NCBI GenBank assembly: GCA_937922045.1
Contig: CAKZXA010000009.1
Span: forward strand, 1-57,763
From: an uncultured Acidimicrobiales bacterium
GTDB lineage: Bacteria > Actinomycetota > Acidimicrobiia > Acidimicrobiales > SZUA-35
DNA length: 57,763 nt
Direction: 5' to 3'
Part shown: piece by piece, positions 9,684-17,267 of the stretch
Position numbering within the stretch: position 1 is the stretch's first letter
Layout: the number at the start of each line of letters is the position of its first letter
Translations under genes and position numbers: made by a program
The notes under the pieces: generated by a model
Database searches by the model: none
The model's input: only the letters and a program-made list of their open reading frames with translations
Told to the model about the DNA's origin: nothing

Positions 9684-9689
9684 ACCGTA
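9684..9689 (-). promoter_or_regulatory. -10 box of M20 amidohydrolase gene
   Basis: TACGGT on the minus strand, 7 nt before ATG 9676, geometry of a leaderless start. It lies 9 bp from the opposing -10 box at 9699-9704. Confidence 0.5.
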
Positions 9690-9698
9690 GAGCGCAGC

Positions 9699-9704
9699 TA
9701 TCGT
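9699..9704 (+). promoter_or_regulatory. -10 box of glutamine cyclotransferase gene
   Basis: TATCGT, 7 nt before ATG 9712, suggesting a leaderless transcript. It faces away from the M20 promoter, so each -35 region must lie inside or next to the other gene's start. Confidence 0.45.
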
Positions 9705-9711
9705 TTGAGCA

Positions 9712-10587
9712 ATGCGACACCTCGGTTTGCTGCTCATCGCCCTGATCAGCACAGCATGTTTGGCAGCATGGTTAACGGCATGTTCAGCGGCGATATCGAG
9801 CGAAGCGACGCCTTCCACAACCATCATCGGGACCGCTCTATTCGAAGGCTCGGGGGACGACTTGTCGCCTGGCTTCACCGTCGAGGCCGTCTACCCTCAC
9901 GATCCCGCCGCCTACACCCAAGGTCTTGAGTTTCTCGACGAAGCGACACTGGTCGAGAGCACCGGTCTTCGAGGGAGTTCCACGCTACGCGTGGTCGATG
10001 CACCCAGTGGCGAAGCGTTGGAGGTGGCCGCGCTCCCCTCATCCCATTTCGGCGAAGGGGCCACGATCATCGAAAGCGGCGGCTCCACCAGCGTGTGGCA
10101 ACTCACCTGGCAGGAGGGCATCGCCACCCGCTGGTCGCTCGAACCCCTCGCCGCCACCGAACAAGTTTCCTACGACGGTGAGGGGTGGGGCTTGTGCGCG
10201 CAGGGTGGTCGGACGGCCGATCGCCTCGTGATGAGCGACGGATCGGCAACCCTGACCTTCCGCTCATCAGCCGACTTCTCGGTCCAGTCGACGATCGATG
10301 TCACCGATCGCGGCGTGCTCCTCACCAAGATCAACGAACTCGAATGTGTCGGCGGCGAGGTTTGGGCCAACGTCTACCAAACCAACTGGATCGTCGTGAT
10401 CGACACAACGACCGGCGAGGTCACGCGTCGTTATGATCTGTCCAGCCTTGTGCCCGAAACCTTCATCGACAGTACGGAGTTCGTCCTCAACGGAATCGCT
10501 TACCACGAACCGACCGACCGGTTTTGGGTCACCGGCAAACAATGGCCGGTGATGTACGAACTCAGCTTCGACCGAGAATCCGATTGA
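9712..10587 (+). CDS. Glutaminyl-peptide cyclotransferase-like lipoprotein (PF05096 type)
   Basis: A 291-residue protein of the plant/bacterial glutamine cyclotransferase family, five-bladed propellers that convert N-terminal Gln of peptides to pyroglutamate. The signal peptide ends in LTAC at Cys24, so the protein is likely a lipoprotein on the cell surface. The family opening YPHDPAAYTQGLEF is present (about 60-75). Other signatures are EGWGLC, LTKINELECVGGEVWANVY and LNGIAYHEPTDRFWVTGKQWP at the C-terminus, the usual end of the domain. The 3' end overlaps the convergent selenoprotein-like gene by 26 bp. The biological substrate is unknown. Confidence 0.85.
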   Translation: MRHLGLLLIALISTACLAAWLTACSAAISSEATPSTTIIGTALFEGSGDDLSPGFTVEAVYPHDPAAYTQGLEFLDEATLVESTGLRGSSTLRVVDAPSGEALEVAALPSSHFGEGATIIESGGSTSVWQLTWQEGIATRWSLEPLAATEQVSYDGEGWGLCAQGGRTADRLVMSDGSATLTFRSSADFSVQSTIDVTDRGVLLTKINELECVGGEVWANVYQTNWIVVIDTTTGEVTRRYDLSSLVPETFIDSTEFVLNGIAYHEPTDRFWVTGKQWPVMYELSFDRESD

Positions 10588-11179
10588 TCCAGGTCTCGTA
10601 GGCTTCCACGTCCTGGGCCCCGGGAATGGGGAGCACCTGGTTAAGGATCACGGTGGGGGCGGCGCCAACACCCATTTCCATCGCTTCGGTGTGCTCGGCT
10701 CGAACCTGGGTGGCCATCTCGGCGCCTTGTTCGACCAGGGCGCTAGCCAGCGCATCGCCATCTGCACCGATGGTGTTCGCAATCGCGATCTGCACCTCCG
10801 GGTTGGAGATATCTCGATTGTCGGTGAAATAGGCCTTCATCAAGCCCAGGTGAAAGGCGTGCCAGTGATCGGGCTGCTGGGCTTGGATCAGTTTGGCCGC
10901 CACATGGGGCTCCACCGAAGAGGCCGGTGGCGGATCTTGCGAGGCCCACACATTGAACTCGATCGACGACTCGAAGCTCGCCGGTCGAGCCCAAGACTCG
11001 GTGTAGGTCACGAACTTTTCAAGGCTACGCTCGGCCCGCTCCGGCCTGAGCAAAAAGGCCTTCCATTCAATCGTGATGGTGTCCCCCATCCGGTCGGCAA
11101 GCTCATCGAGGCGCACGGCCGCGACATAACACCAGGGTCAGAGAAAGTCTGACCAGACCGTCAGGGGGACAACCTTCAT
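10562..11179 (-). CDS. FrnE/DsbA-like thioredoxin-fold oxidoreductase, probable selenoprotein (in-frame TGA = Sec14)
   Basis: From ATG 11179 the frame reads MKVVPLTVWSDFL, then TGA (11138-11140), then PWCYVAAVRLDELA and on to 10562. FrnE/DsbA-family proteins have CPWCY here, so the TGA sits exactly at the first active-site cysteine, giving UPWC. The rest, 205 residues in all, is a normal FrnE-like DsbA domain ending with GVGAAPTVILNQVLPIPGAQ, which contains the cis-Pro region. GGAG lies 8 nt before the ATG. A hairpin of the bacterial SECIS kind begins 11 nt after the TGA. Without readthrough, translation could only begin at an internal GTG (11116), giving a protein without its active site. 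It follows a TIGR03086 gene by 15 bp, likely one operon. The alternative is a nonsense mutation. Sec machinery is not in this window. Confidence 0.75.
11104..11126 (-). promoter_or_regulatory. SECIS-like hairpin downstream of in-frame TGA
   Basis: In the mRNA, UGUCG pairs with CGAUG, there is a C-U mismatch, then GGC pairs with GCC around the loop CGUGC (11113-11117). The loop starts after 20 nt counted from the UGA and has G as its second base. Published models of bacterial SECIS elements ask for an apical loop roughly 16-37 nt after UGA with a G in the first two loop positions, so it fits. Two of the pairs are G-U wobbles. Folding was done by eye. Confidence 0.55.
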
Positions 11180-11194
11180 AACAAACGCTCCGCT

Positions 11195-11752
11195 CTAGAC
11201 CTGGCGACCGAGGAAGGCGGCCAGTTGATCGGCGGCGCAAGCATCGTCGGCGCACTGCTGCTCGGCACCGAAGGGGGCGCCTTCATCACCGCGGAACGAG
11301 TCCTGGATGTTGGCCCGTGCCGAGTCGAGTAGTGCTGATGCCAGCTCGGGGGCGAGATCGGTGCTTTGACCGGTGGCCTTGGCCAGGTCCCAACCATGGG
11401 TAAAGGTGTCGGTCGTCGCCAGACCCATCCATGCTGCGCCCGGCATATCGCCGAACGGGAGGCTGACCATACGGCCGAGGGCGCCTTCGGCCTCAAAGGC
11501 TGCGACCGAAGCTGCGGTCATCTTGTCGTAGGCGGCCAGGATGTCGCCCTGGGACCAATCGGTCTCATCGGCCGACGGTGCTTCACCGTTCATGGCGGAA
11601 GCAAAAAACGCTTGGCCACCGATGACGTGATTGACGAGTTCTTTAACGTTCCAGGATGCGCAGGGGGTCGACGCCTCCATTTGCTCGGCCTGAACGTTCT
11701 CAAGCACGGAGCGGGTGGCTGCGATCGCTTGTTGCAGCGGTTGTGTACTCAT
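11195..11752 (-). CDS. TIGR03086-family DinB-like metal-binding protein
   Basis: A 185-residue protein of the actinobacterial TIGR03086 / mycothiol-dependent maleylpyruvate isomerase-like group, with a four-helix DinB bundle. Seen: TPCASWNVKELVNHVIGGQAFF (about 29-50) with the first metal-ligand His, and the second motif TDTFTHGWDLAKATGQ (about 113-128) with the other His. AAAGGA precedes ATG 11752. It lies 15 bp upstream of the probable selenoprotein gene in the same direction, so both may serve thiol redox chemistry; that link is inference. The catalytic activity of this family is mostly unknown. Confidence 0.82.
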   Translation of the reverse strand: MSTQPLQQAIAATRSVLENVQAEQMEASTPCASWNVKELVNHVIGGQAFFASAMNGEAPSADETDWSQGDILAAYDKMTAASVAAFEAEGALGRMVSLPFGDMPGAAWMGLATTDTFTHGWDLAKATGQSTDLAPELASALLDSARANIQDSFRGDEGAPFGAEQQCADDACAADQLAAFLGRQV

Positions 11753-11819
11753 GTTGGATCCTTTCGCCTCATTAATGTGAAGGCCACTCTACCGACAAGC
11801 CAGGGCGACGGTTTGTTCA

Positions 11820-11825
11820 TAGACT
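11820..11825 (+). promoter_or_regulatory. -10 box of VIT transporter gene
   Basis: TAGACT, 7 nt before ATG 11833, consistent with a leaderless transcript. No convincing -35 element is visible. Confidence 0.45.
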
Positions 11826-11832
11826 TAGGGCT

Positions 11833-12585
11833 ATGGGAACAAGCCACGTGGAGGAACAGGACCACCATCATCACATGGTGCACAATCACCGTGATGTGCA
11901 GGGCGGTAGCGCTCGAGCCGCCATTTTTGGGGTCAGCGATGGGCTCGTGTCCAACGTGGCCTTGATTTTGGGCGTAGCCGCCGCCTCGACCGGATCGAGC
12001 ACGATTGCTGATGCCAACGCCGTGCTTATCGCTGGCACCTCGGGCTTGCTCGCCGGTGCAGCGTCGATGGCGGCTGGTGAATACGTGTCGATGAAAGCCC
12101 AGGCCGAACTGGTTGAGCGCGAGTTGGAAATCGAACGTCTCTCGATTGCCAACGAGCCGACGAAGGAACTGAAGGAGCTTCAGGCCATCTATGTGAGGCG
12201 TGGTGTCGAGGTCGACAAGGCGCGAGACATCGCCGAGGCCGTGATGTCCGATCCCGTCGTCGCCCTCGAAGTTCACGCCCGCGAAGAGCTAGGAGTCGAC
12301 CCCGATTCGGTCGGCAATCCGGTAGCGGCGGCGGCAGCGTCGTTTGTCGCTTTCGCCGTCGGCGCCCTGTTGCCACTGCTTCCATGGTTCTTCTCATCGG
12401 GGGGTGCTGCGACACTGGCTTCGATCGTGATCGGGCTGATCGCCGCCGCCACCGTCGGCGCACTTCTGGCCCGTTTCACCGAGCGCTCGGTGTTCCGCAC
12501 CGTCGCCCGGCAGGTGTCGTGGGCCACCGGCGCTTGCGTGCTGACCTGGGGCATCGGCTCCTGGCTCGGCGCTGTCGTGGCCTAG
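11833..12585 (+). CDS. VIT1/CCC1-family Fe2+/Mn2+ transporter
   Basis: A 250-residue membrane protein of the vacuolar iron transporter family. The N-terminus is His-rich (HHHHMVHNH), a plausible metal-binding tail. The family core follows: RAAIFGVSDGLVSNVALILG (TM1), then GLLAGAASMAAGEYVSMKAQ (TM2), then a cytoplasmic helical metal-binding stretch rich in Glu (about 90-150) with the ELGVDPDS motif, and three more membrane segments to the C-terminus. Members export or sequester iron or manganese. The transcript is probably leaderless. It is followed 21 bp later by threonine aldolase, which has its own -10 box. Confidence 0.9.
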   Translation: MGTSHVEEQDHHHHMVHNHRDVQGGSARAAIFGVSDGLVSNVALILGVAAASTGSSTIADANAVLIAGTSGLLAGAASMAAGEYVSMKAQAELVERELEIERLSIANEPTKELKELQAIYVRRGVEVDKARDIAEAVMSDPVVALEVHAREELGVDPDSVGNPVAAAAASFVAFAVGALLPLLPWFFSSGGAATLASIVIGLIAAATVGALLARFTERSVFRTVARQVSWATGACVLTWGIGSWLGAVVA

Positions 12586-12594
12586 ACCTCCTGC

Positions 12595-12600
12595 TACGGT
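12595..12600 (+). promoter_or_regulatory. -10 box of threonine aldolase gene
   Basis: TACGGT exactly 6 nt before ATG 12607, the same geometry as several other genes in this window (leaderless start). Confidence 0.5.
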
Positions 12601-12606
12601 CCGCGG

Positions 12607-13635
12607 ATGCACGACTTCTACTCCGATACGAAAACCAAGCCAACCGCCGCCATGCGTGAAGCCGTCCTGACCTGTGCGGTCGGCGATGAGCAGAAGAATG
12701 AGGATCCAACGACCATCGAGCTCTGCGATCGGGTTGCTGGTCTGCTGGGGAAAGAAGCCGCCGTCTTCCTGCCGTCGGGCACGATGTGCAACGAGATCGC
12801 TATCAACGTGCACACCAGCCCGGGTGACGAGGTGATCTGTGGCTCGGTCTCCCACATCGTGGCCTTCGAAGGGGGAGGGCCTGCCGCCATCAGTTCGGTC
12901 ATGATCCGAGCGCTCGATGGTGAACGAGGCTTCTTTGATCCGCACCAGGTCGCTCAGGCGGTCCGCCCCGACTCTCGCTACGCGCCGAAGAGCGCACTGT
13001 TGTCGGTCGAGCAAACATCCAACATGGGGGGAGGCGCCGTGTGGCCGGTCGCGACCCTCGGCGCCGTTGCCGCAGTCGCCAAGGACGCCGGGCTGCGCAC
13101 CCACATGGACGGGGCCCGGCTCATGAACGCCGTTGTCGCCAGCGGAACCGACGCAGCCGCTCATGCAAGCGGTTACGACTCGGTCTGGATCGACTTCACC
13201 AAGGGACTCGGCGCGCCCATCGGTGCAGTCCTCGCCGGCGACGCCGACTTCATCCATGCGGCCTGGCGGGTAAAGCAACGGCTCGGCGGAGCAATGCGCC
13301 AATCGGGAATTGCCGCTTCGATGTGCCTCTACGCGCTGGACCACAACGTCGACCGGTTGAACGACGATCACATGCTGGCAGCCGAGCTCGGCGAACGGAT
13401 CGGCGCCTTGTCTGCGGTCGAGATGGTGCTTCCGGTTGAAACAAACATCATCCTGTTCGATCTCGCTGAACATGCCCCGAGCGCTCCGAGCCTGGTGGAT
13501 TCGCTCGCCGGTGATGGCGTCTCGATCGGGGCCTTCAGCGAGCGGCGTATCCGAGTCGTGACCCACCTCGACGTCGGCCCCGCCAGCGGCGATGTGTTGC
13601 TCGACCGCCTCGCTCACCATCTGGGCGCTGGCTAG
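12607..13635 (+). CDS. ltaE: Low-specificity L-threonine aldolase (PLP-dependent)
   Basis: A 342-residue fold-type I PLP enzyme that splits threonine or allo-threonine to glycine and acetaldehyde. The N-terminus FYSDTKTKPTAAMREA matches the family's conserved opening. AAVFLPSGTMCNEIAI lies in the cofactor region, TSNMGGGAVWP and HMDGARLMNA (Asp contacting the PLP nitrogen) follow, and the Schiff-base Lys is in DFTKGLGAPIGAVLAG (about 198). Next comes WRVKQRLGGAMRQSGI, typical for the active site. The length is normal. It is preceded by a TACGGT box 6 nt from the ATG. Confidence 0.92.
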   Translation: MHDFYSDTKTKPTAAMREAVLTCAVGDEQKNEDPTTIELCDRVAGLLGKEAAVFLPSGTMCNEIAINVHTSPGDEVICGSVSHIVAFEGGGPAAISSVMIRALDGERGFFDPHQVAQAVRPDSRYAPKSALLSVEQTSNMGGGAVWPVATLGAVAAVAKDAGLRTHMDGARLMNAVVASGTDAAAHASGYDSVWIDFTKGLGAPIGAVLAGDADFIHAAWRVKQRLGGAMRQSGIAASMCLYALDHNVDRLNDDHMLAAELGERIGALSAVEMVLPVETNIILFDLAEHAPSAPSLVDSLAGDGVSIGAFSERRIRVVTHLDVGPASGDVLLDRLAHHLGAG

Positions 13636-13716
13636 CACACCTCGCCTTCGTTCCAGCGCCGACGCTATGGGAGACTTGGTTGCAGACCTACCAGCGATGA
13701 GTCCACGGGAGGACAC

Positions 13717-14599
13717 ATGGACGTCGGGATGCAGCTCATCTTTGCCAGCACCGGTTTTGAGTACGACGACACCGAGACATTTCAGCAAGAACTGACGATG
13801 GCGCATTTGGCCGAAGACCTCGGCTTCGATGTGCTCTGGGCGGTCGAGCATCACTTCTTCGACTACTCCTGGTGCCCCGACAATCTCCAACTGCTGTCGA
13901 GATGGATGAGAGCCGCGGCCGTTTCGACGAGGGTTCAGCCATGGTCGTCGAAGCGCTGCGCACCGGCTTCATCGAAGGTGACGGGCCGTACTACCAGCAA
14001 CCCCGCATCCAGATTCGCCCCAAACCCTCCTCCGACCTGGCCGGCCGGATCTACGCTGTGGCCTCGTCGGACGACTCGGTTGAGTCGGCGGCCCGACTCG
14101 GGGCGCGCATGGTCATGTTCGCCGACCGTTCGTGGACGAGCCGGATGCCGTCGATCACACGATGGCGAGACCTGTTTACCGAGTTCCATGGCGTCGAAGC
14201 TCCTCCCCCACTGACCGCCGACTTCTGCTATTGCCACCGCGATCCAGGTGTCGCCGAAGAACGGGCCAGGCAGTATCTGGGCACTATCTGGCCAGCGTGC
14301 TGGAGCACTATGAGGTGATGGGTGATCACTTCGCCGAGACCGAGGGCTACGACGCCTACGCCAAGGCAGCCGAGGTGTTGCGCAAGGTCGGCGAAAGCGG
14401 CTTCCTCGACGGGTTTATGGATGCCTCGGCCTACGGCACACCCGCTCAGATCATCGAACAGTTTGGGGCTCGACGCGAACTGATGGGCGACTTTGAGCTG
14501 GCTACAAACTTCCGCTTCGGTGGCATCCCGTTCGAGGAGGCAACCAACAGCATGCGACTCTTTGCCGCCGAGGTCTTACCCGAGCTACAAACCTGGTGA
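13717..14599 (+). pseudogene. Luciferase-like (LLM) flavin-dependent oxidoreductase, disrupted
   Basis: The first ~60 codons encode a good LLM N-terminus (MDVGMQLIFASTGFEYDD, AEDLGFDVLWAVEHHFFDY, WCPDNLQLL) with GGGAGG before the ATG. At about 13893 the frame is lost and homology resumes in the +3 frame at MDESRGRFDEGSAMVVEAL. Some 60-70 residues usually found between these parts are missing, so a deletion with frame change is indicated. A second break near 14270 shifts the frame again: RARQYL is followed by GHYLASVLEHYEV in the next frame, as if one base were lost in the repeated text TATCTGG. The C-terminal part then runs to the stop at 14599. Two independent lesions make decay more likely than sequencing error. 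Confidence 0.75.
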
Positions 14600-14635
14600 A
14601 CTCGTCGAACCGATGTGACGACTAGCCTCGTGGGC

Positions 14636-15697
14636 TCACCCGCCTGCTTCGGCGACGAGCACGATCTGGCCTGTTGCATGGTCCGACACGAGCAGCCCAC
14701 CATCGCTGACGACGAGATGTTGCGGTTGCGCCACGTCGTCGAGGAACACCCCCACCTCCACCGGGCCTTCGCCATCACCTGTGGTAGACACGGCCACCAC
14801 CTGGCCGCGATTCCAGAGCGCCACCAGCAGCACGTCAGGATCGAACGGTGAGCTGACAAGTGACGTTGGCGTGGCGCCAACGCCAAACAGTGCATGCGAC
14901 GCGAGGGTGGCGCCACAATCGGTGTCCACCGTCCCGAACTCGGCAACCGGTCGACGGTCGTCAACGCAACGAGGCCAGCCTGCATCATCACCCTGGGCGA
15001 CGACCACGAGCTCGTCGGAAGCACCAAGGCCGTCGTAGGTGCCGTCGGTCATCTCCACCGACCACAGTCGTCGCTGTTCGTCGAATGCGTGAGCGTAAGG
15101 ATTCTTGAACCCGGTGGCGTACACCACCGGCTCGCCAGGCGCCGCGCTCGAAGCTTTGGCAATGGTGTAGATCGTGCCCGATCCAGCGTCTGCTAGCGGT
15201 CCTTTTCTGGAACCGGATGTGCCGTAGTAGAGGGTGTCGTCCGGGCCGACGGTCAGCGTGCCCTCGGATCGACCGTTGAAGGGTAAGTCGTCGGCCACTA
15301 CTCGGCGGACTGCGCCGGGATCGAGCGATGTGACCGACAGCCGCCGTCGTTCCATGATCCAGAGGCGGTCGCCCGCAATCGCTATGCCGGTCGGCTTGTC
15401 GAGACCCTCCTGGAGCACCTCGGTGTTGCTGGGGTCGTCGCCATCGAGCCGGAGCACTCGACCGGTGCCACCGTTCTCGCTGCCGTTGAGTTCGGCGACG
15501 AGAAGATCACCATTCGGGGCGAACACCATCTGGGTTGGGCCGCCAAGCCCTTGTGTGTACACCGAAGCCGTGTAGCCTTCGCCAGCCTCGGGGGTGCCTG
15601 GGGTCGGCTCTGCCGCACTCCCGCAAGCGGGCGCAACGACAGCTACCAACAAGGCGGCGAGTAGCGGCCGGGCGGCGAACCTCGATCGACCGATCAG
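14636..15697 (-). CDS. Secreted six-bladed beta-propeller protein (ScyD/ScyE or sorbosone dehydrogenase-like)
   Basis: A secreted propeller with repeats such as GGPTQMVFAPNGDLLVAEL, LDKPTGIAIAGDRLWI, GRSEGTLTVGPDDTLYYG and GFKNPYAHAFDEQRRLW. A TTG at 15652 opens the frame inside the signal peptide. Translation more likely starts upstream, because the residues IGRSRFAARPLLAALL complete a proper signal ending in APAC. The only candidate upstream is a CTG at 15697 that overlaps the previous gene's stop as CTGA. All other junctions in this operon are 4-nt overlaps, which favours it. Family members include glucose/sorbosone dehydrogenase-like proteins and cyanobacterial ScyD/ScyE; PQQ binding cannot be shown here. 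Last gene of a four-gene operon. Confidence 0.7.
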   Translation of the reverse strand: MIGRSRFAARPLLAALLVAVVAPACGSAAEPTPGTPEAGEGYTASVYTQGLGGPTQMVFAPNGDLLVAELNGSENGGTGRVLRLDGDDPSNTEVLQEGLDKPTGIAIAGDRLWIMERRRLSVTSLDPGAVRRVVADDLPFNGRSEGTLTVGPDDTLYYGTSGSRKGPLADAGSGTIYTIAKASSAAPGEPVVYATGFKNPYAHAFDEQRRLWSVEMTDGTYDGLGASDELVVVAQGDDAGWPRCVDDRRPVAEFGTVDTDCGATLASHALFGVGATPTSLVSSPFDPDVLLVALWNRGQVVAVSTTGDGEGPVEVGVFLDDVAQPQHLVVSDGGLLVSDHATGQIVLVAEAGG

Positions 15698-16545
15698 ATC
15701 TCGCCTCTATGGAAGGCTCGCAGGCCCTTGGCCACCGCTTGCCCAATACACGACGAATGGGTACCACCATCGAGGAGGGTCTGGTGTAAACGCAGCGAGT
15801 CATAGCCCCGGCTGGTCAACCGCCGGACGAGTTCTTCGGCGTTGGCCCGCATGGCGAACAGGTGGGCGGTGCTGTTGTCGTCTTCAGCTGAGCCGACCGA
15901 GATGAACAGCTCACTCGACAGGTCCTCGGAGGCGGCGGCGAAGGCCTCTTCGGCATCGAGGATGACGCGATCGTCCCACCAGATCGACGGGCTGAACAGC
16001 ATCCAGCGGTCGAAAAGATCGGGGGTCTGCAGCATGGTGTGAAGGCCGAACAAGGCGCTGAAGCTATGACCAGCGAACCATCGCTCACCAAAGCGGTACC
16101 CCTCGGCCAGCAGGGGCAGAAGTTGGTTCTCGACGAACGCTCGGAACTCGTCGGCCCGACCGCATTCGCTCGCCTCGACACCCTTTACTCCCGCCTCCGG
16201 TGGCGGATTCCAGGGGGTAGGCGTGTACCAGCGGGCCCGCTGGCGCATGTACTCGCTGACCTTGGGTTCGGCAAAGGAAACACCGACCACGATCGCTTCG
16301 GGTGCCTCACGGCTCGTCGACATGATCCGCACCGCGTCGGCCATCGTGCCAAACAGCCATGGTCCGTCGAGGCAGACGATGACAGGCGGCGCTTCAAGCT
16401 GGTCATAGCGAGCAGGCAAATCAACCGACAGGACATGGTCGAGCCCCGTCATCTCGCACTGGATGACCTCGTGACTCGACGACCACGGCATGCTGACACC
16501 CTGTTCGATAACCGTTGGTTCGATGCTCATCCGTTCGATCGTCAC
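15694..16545 (-). CDS. Alpha/beta-hydrolase esterase (enterochelin esterase / putative esterase D-like)
   Basis: About 283 residues from GTG 16545, which overlaps the upstream stop as GTGA. A frame extension upstream to 16776 lies over the neighbouring gene and is not needed. The fold resembles Fes/esterase D proteins: LPARYDQLEAPPVIVCLDG (strand and oxyanion region), nucleophile elbow FAGHSFSALFGLH (Ser in G-H-S-F-S), acid in SVGSAEDDNSTAH and His in LLDGGTHSSCIGQA. No signal peptide is seen, so it is probably cytoplasmic. It is third in an operon with a flavin monooxygenase and another hydrolase. Substrate unknown. Confidence 0.8.
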   Translation of the reverse strand: MTIERMSIEPTVIEQGVSMPWSSSHEVIQCEMTGLDHVLSVDLPARYDQLEAPPVIVCLDGPWLFGTMADAVRIMSTSREAPEAIVVGVSFAEPKVSEYMRQRARWYTPTPWNPPPEAGVKGVEASECGRADEFRAFVENQLLPLLAEGYRFGERWFAGHSFSALFGLHTMLQTPDLFDRWMLFSPSIWWDDRVILDAEEAFAAASEDLSSELFISVGSAEDDNSTAHLFAMRANAEELVRRLTSRGYDSLRLHQTLLDGGTHSSCIGQAVAKGLRAFHRGEI

Positions 16546-17267
16546 CTTCCAGCCAAGGCCTTGGCCGTCGCCTCGGCAACCGCCACCGGCTGGTCCCAGT
16601 CGGCGAGATGCCCAGCCTCCTCGACGATATGGGTGCCAGCCATGTTGGGCAACGACTGGGCGAAACGGTCTAGGTAGCTGGGCGGCGCGAGCTGATCGTC
16701 GGCTCCCCACAAAATCGTTACCGGTGTCGACACGCGGTGAATGCGTTGCGCCAATCCGAATTCGGGGATCGGCCACACGAGGCTGGCCGCTGCGGTGCGG
16801 GTTTGGTAGCGAGATACGCCGTGTTCGATCAGGGCATCCCCGCTGAGATCATCCGGATCGTCGAAGAAGGGGGCGGTCACGGTTGGATCGGTGGTGAGCA
16901 GCCGCCGCTGAGCGCTGAGCGTTACGGCGAAGGGGTCGGCGATTGGATCGGCTTCGTCCCAAAGACCAAGGGGGGCAACAGCAACGATCTGGCTGAAGGC
17001 CTCAGGCCGAATGGCCGCGAGTTCAAGAGCGACCATGGCCCCCACCGACGTTGCGAGAATCGGAGCACCGGTTACGCCGGCATCGTCGATCGCGGCCGAC
17101 AACGCAAAAGTCCAGTCGGCGATCGTGCGGGTGGACGGGTCGGGTTCGGTGCCGCTGAAGCCGGGCAGATGCAACACCGCAGCGTCGAGGCCTGCTCCAT
17201 CCAGCGCCGACAGGATCGGTGCTTCGGTTGGGGTTCCGATGAGACCGTGGAGGTAACTGATCCTCAC
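16542..17267 (-). CDS. Alpha/beta-fold hydrolase
   Basis: About 241 residues starting at GTG 17267, which overlaps the upstream LLM stop as GTGA. The start is supported by the opening MRISYLHGLIGTPTEAP, a first strand with the oxyanion HG motif. The nucleophile elbow is ATSVGAMVAL, with Ala-Thr-Ser-Val-Gly instead of the usual G-x-S-x-G. The acid is in TILWGADDQLAPPSYLD and the catalytic His in VEEAGHLADWDQP. Cap region lies between about 120 and 175. It could hydrolyse a lactone or ester made by the flavin monooxygenase encoded just upstream, which is inference. Confidence 0.85.
   Translation of the reverse strand: MRISYLHGLIGTPTEAPILSALDGAGLDAAVLHLPGFSGTEPDPSTRTIADWTFALSAAIDDAGVTGAPILATSVGAMVALELAAIRPEAFSQIVAVAPLGLWDEADPIADPFAVTLSAQRRLLTTDPTVTAPFFDDPDDLSGDALIEHGVSRYQTRTAAASLVWPIPEFGLAQRIHRVSTPVTILWGADDQLAPPSYLDRFAQSLPNMAGTHIVEEAGHLADWDQPVAVAEATAKALAGR

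Noticed and set aside
10562-11116. Short version of the FrnE-like gene starting at an internal GTG
   Set aside because: It removes the whole active-site motif and first strand, and the residues upstream of the GTG are perfect family sequence apart from the TGA.
12394-13890. 498-codon open frame on the minus strand
   Set aside because: It lies opposite threonine aldolase and the VIT gene; its residues are the Arg/Gly/His-rich type of an antisense frame in high-GC DNA.
16545-16776. Upstream extension of the esterase
   Set aside because: It overlaps the preceding hydrolase and has no family sequence; the GTGA overlap at 16545 matches the other operon junctions.
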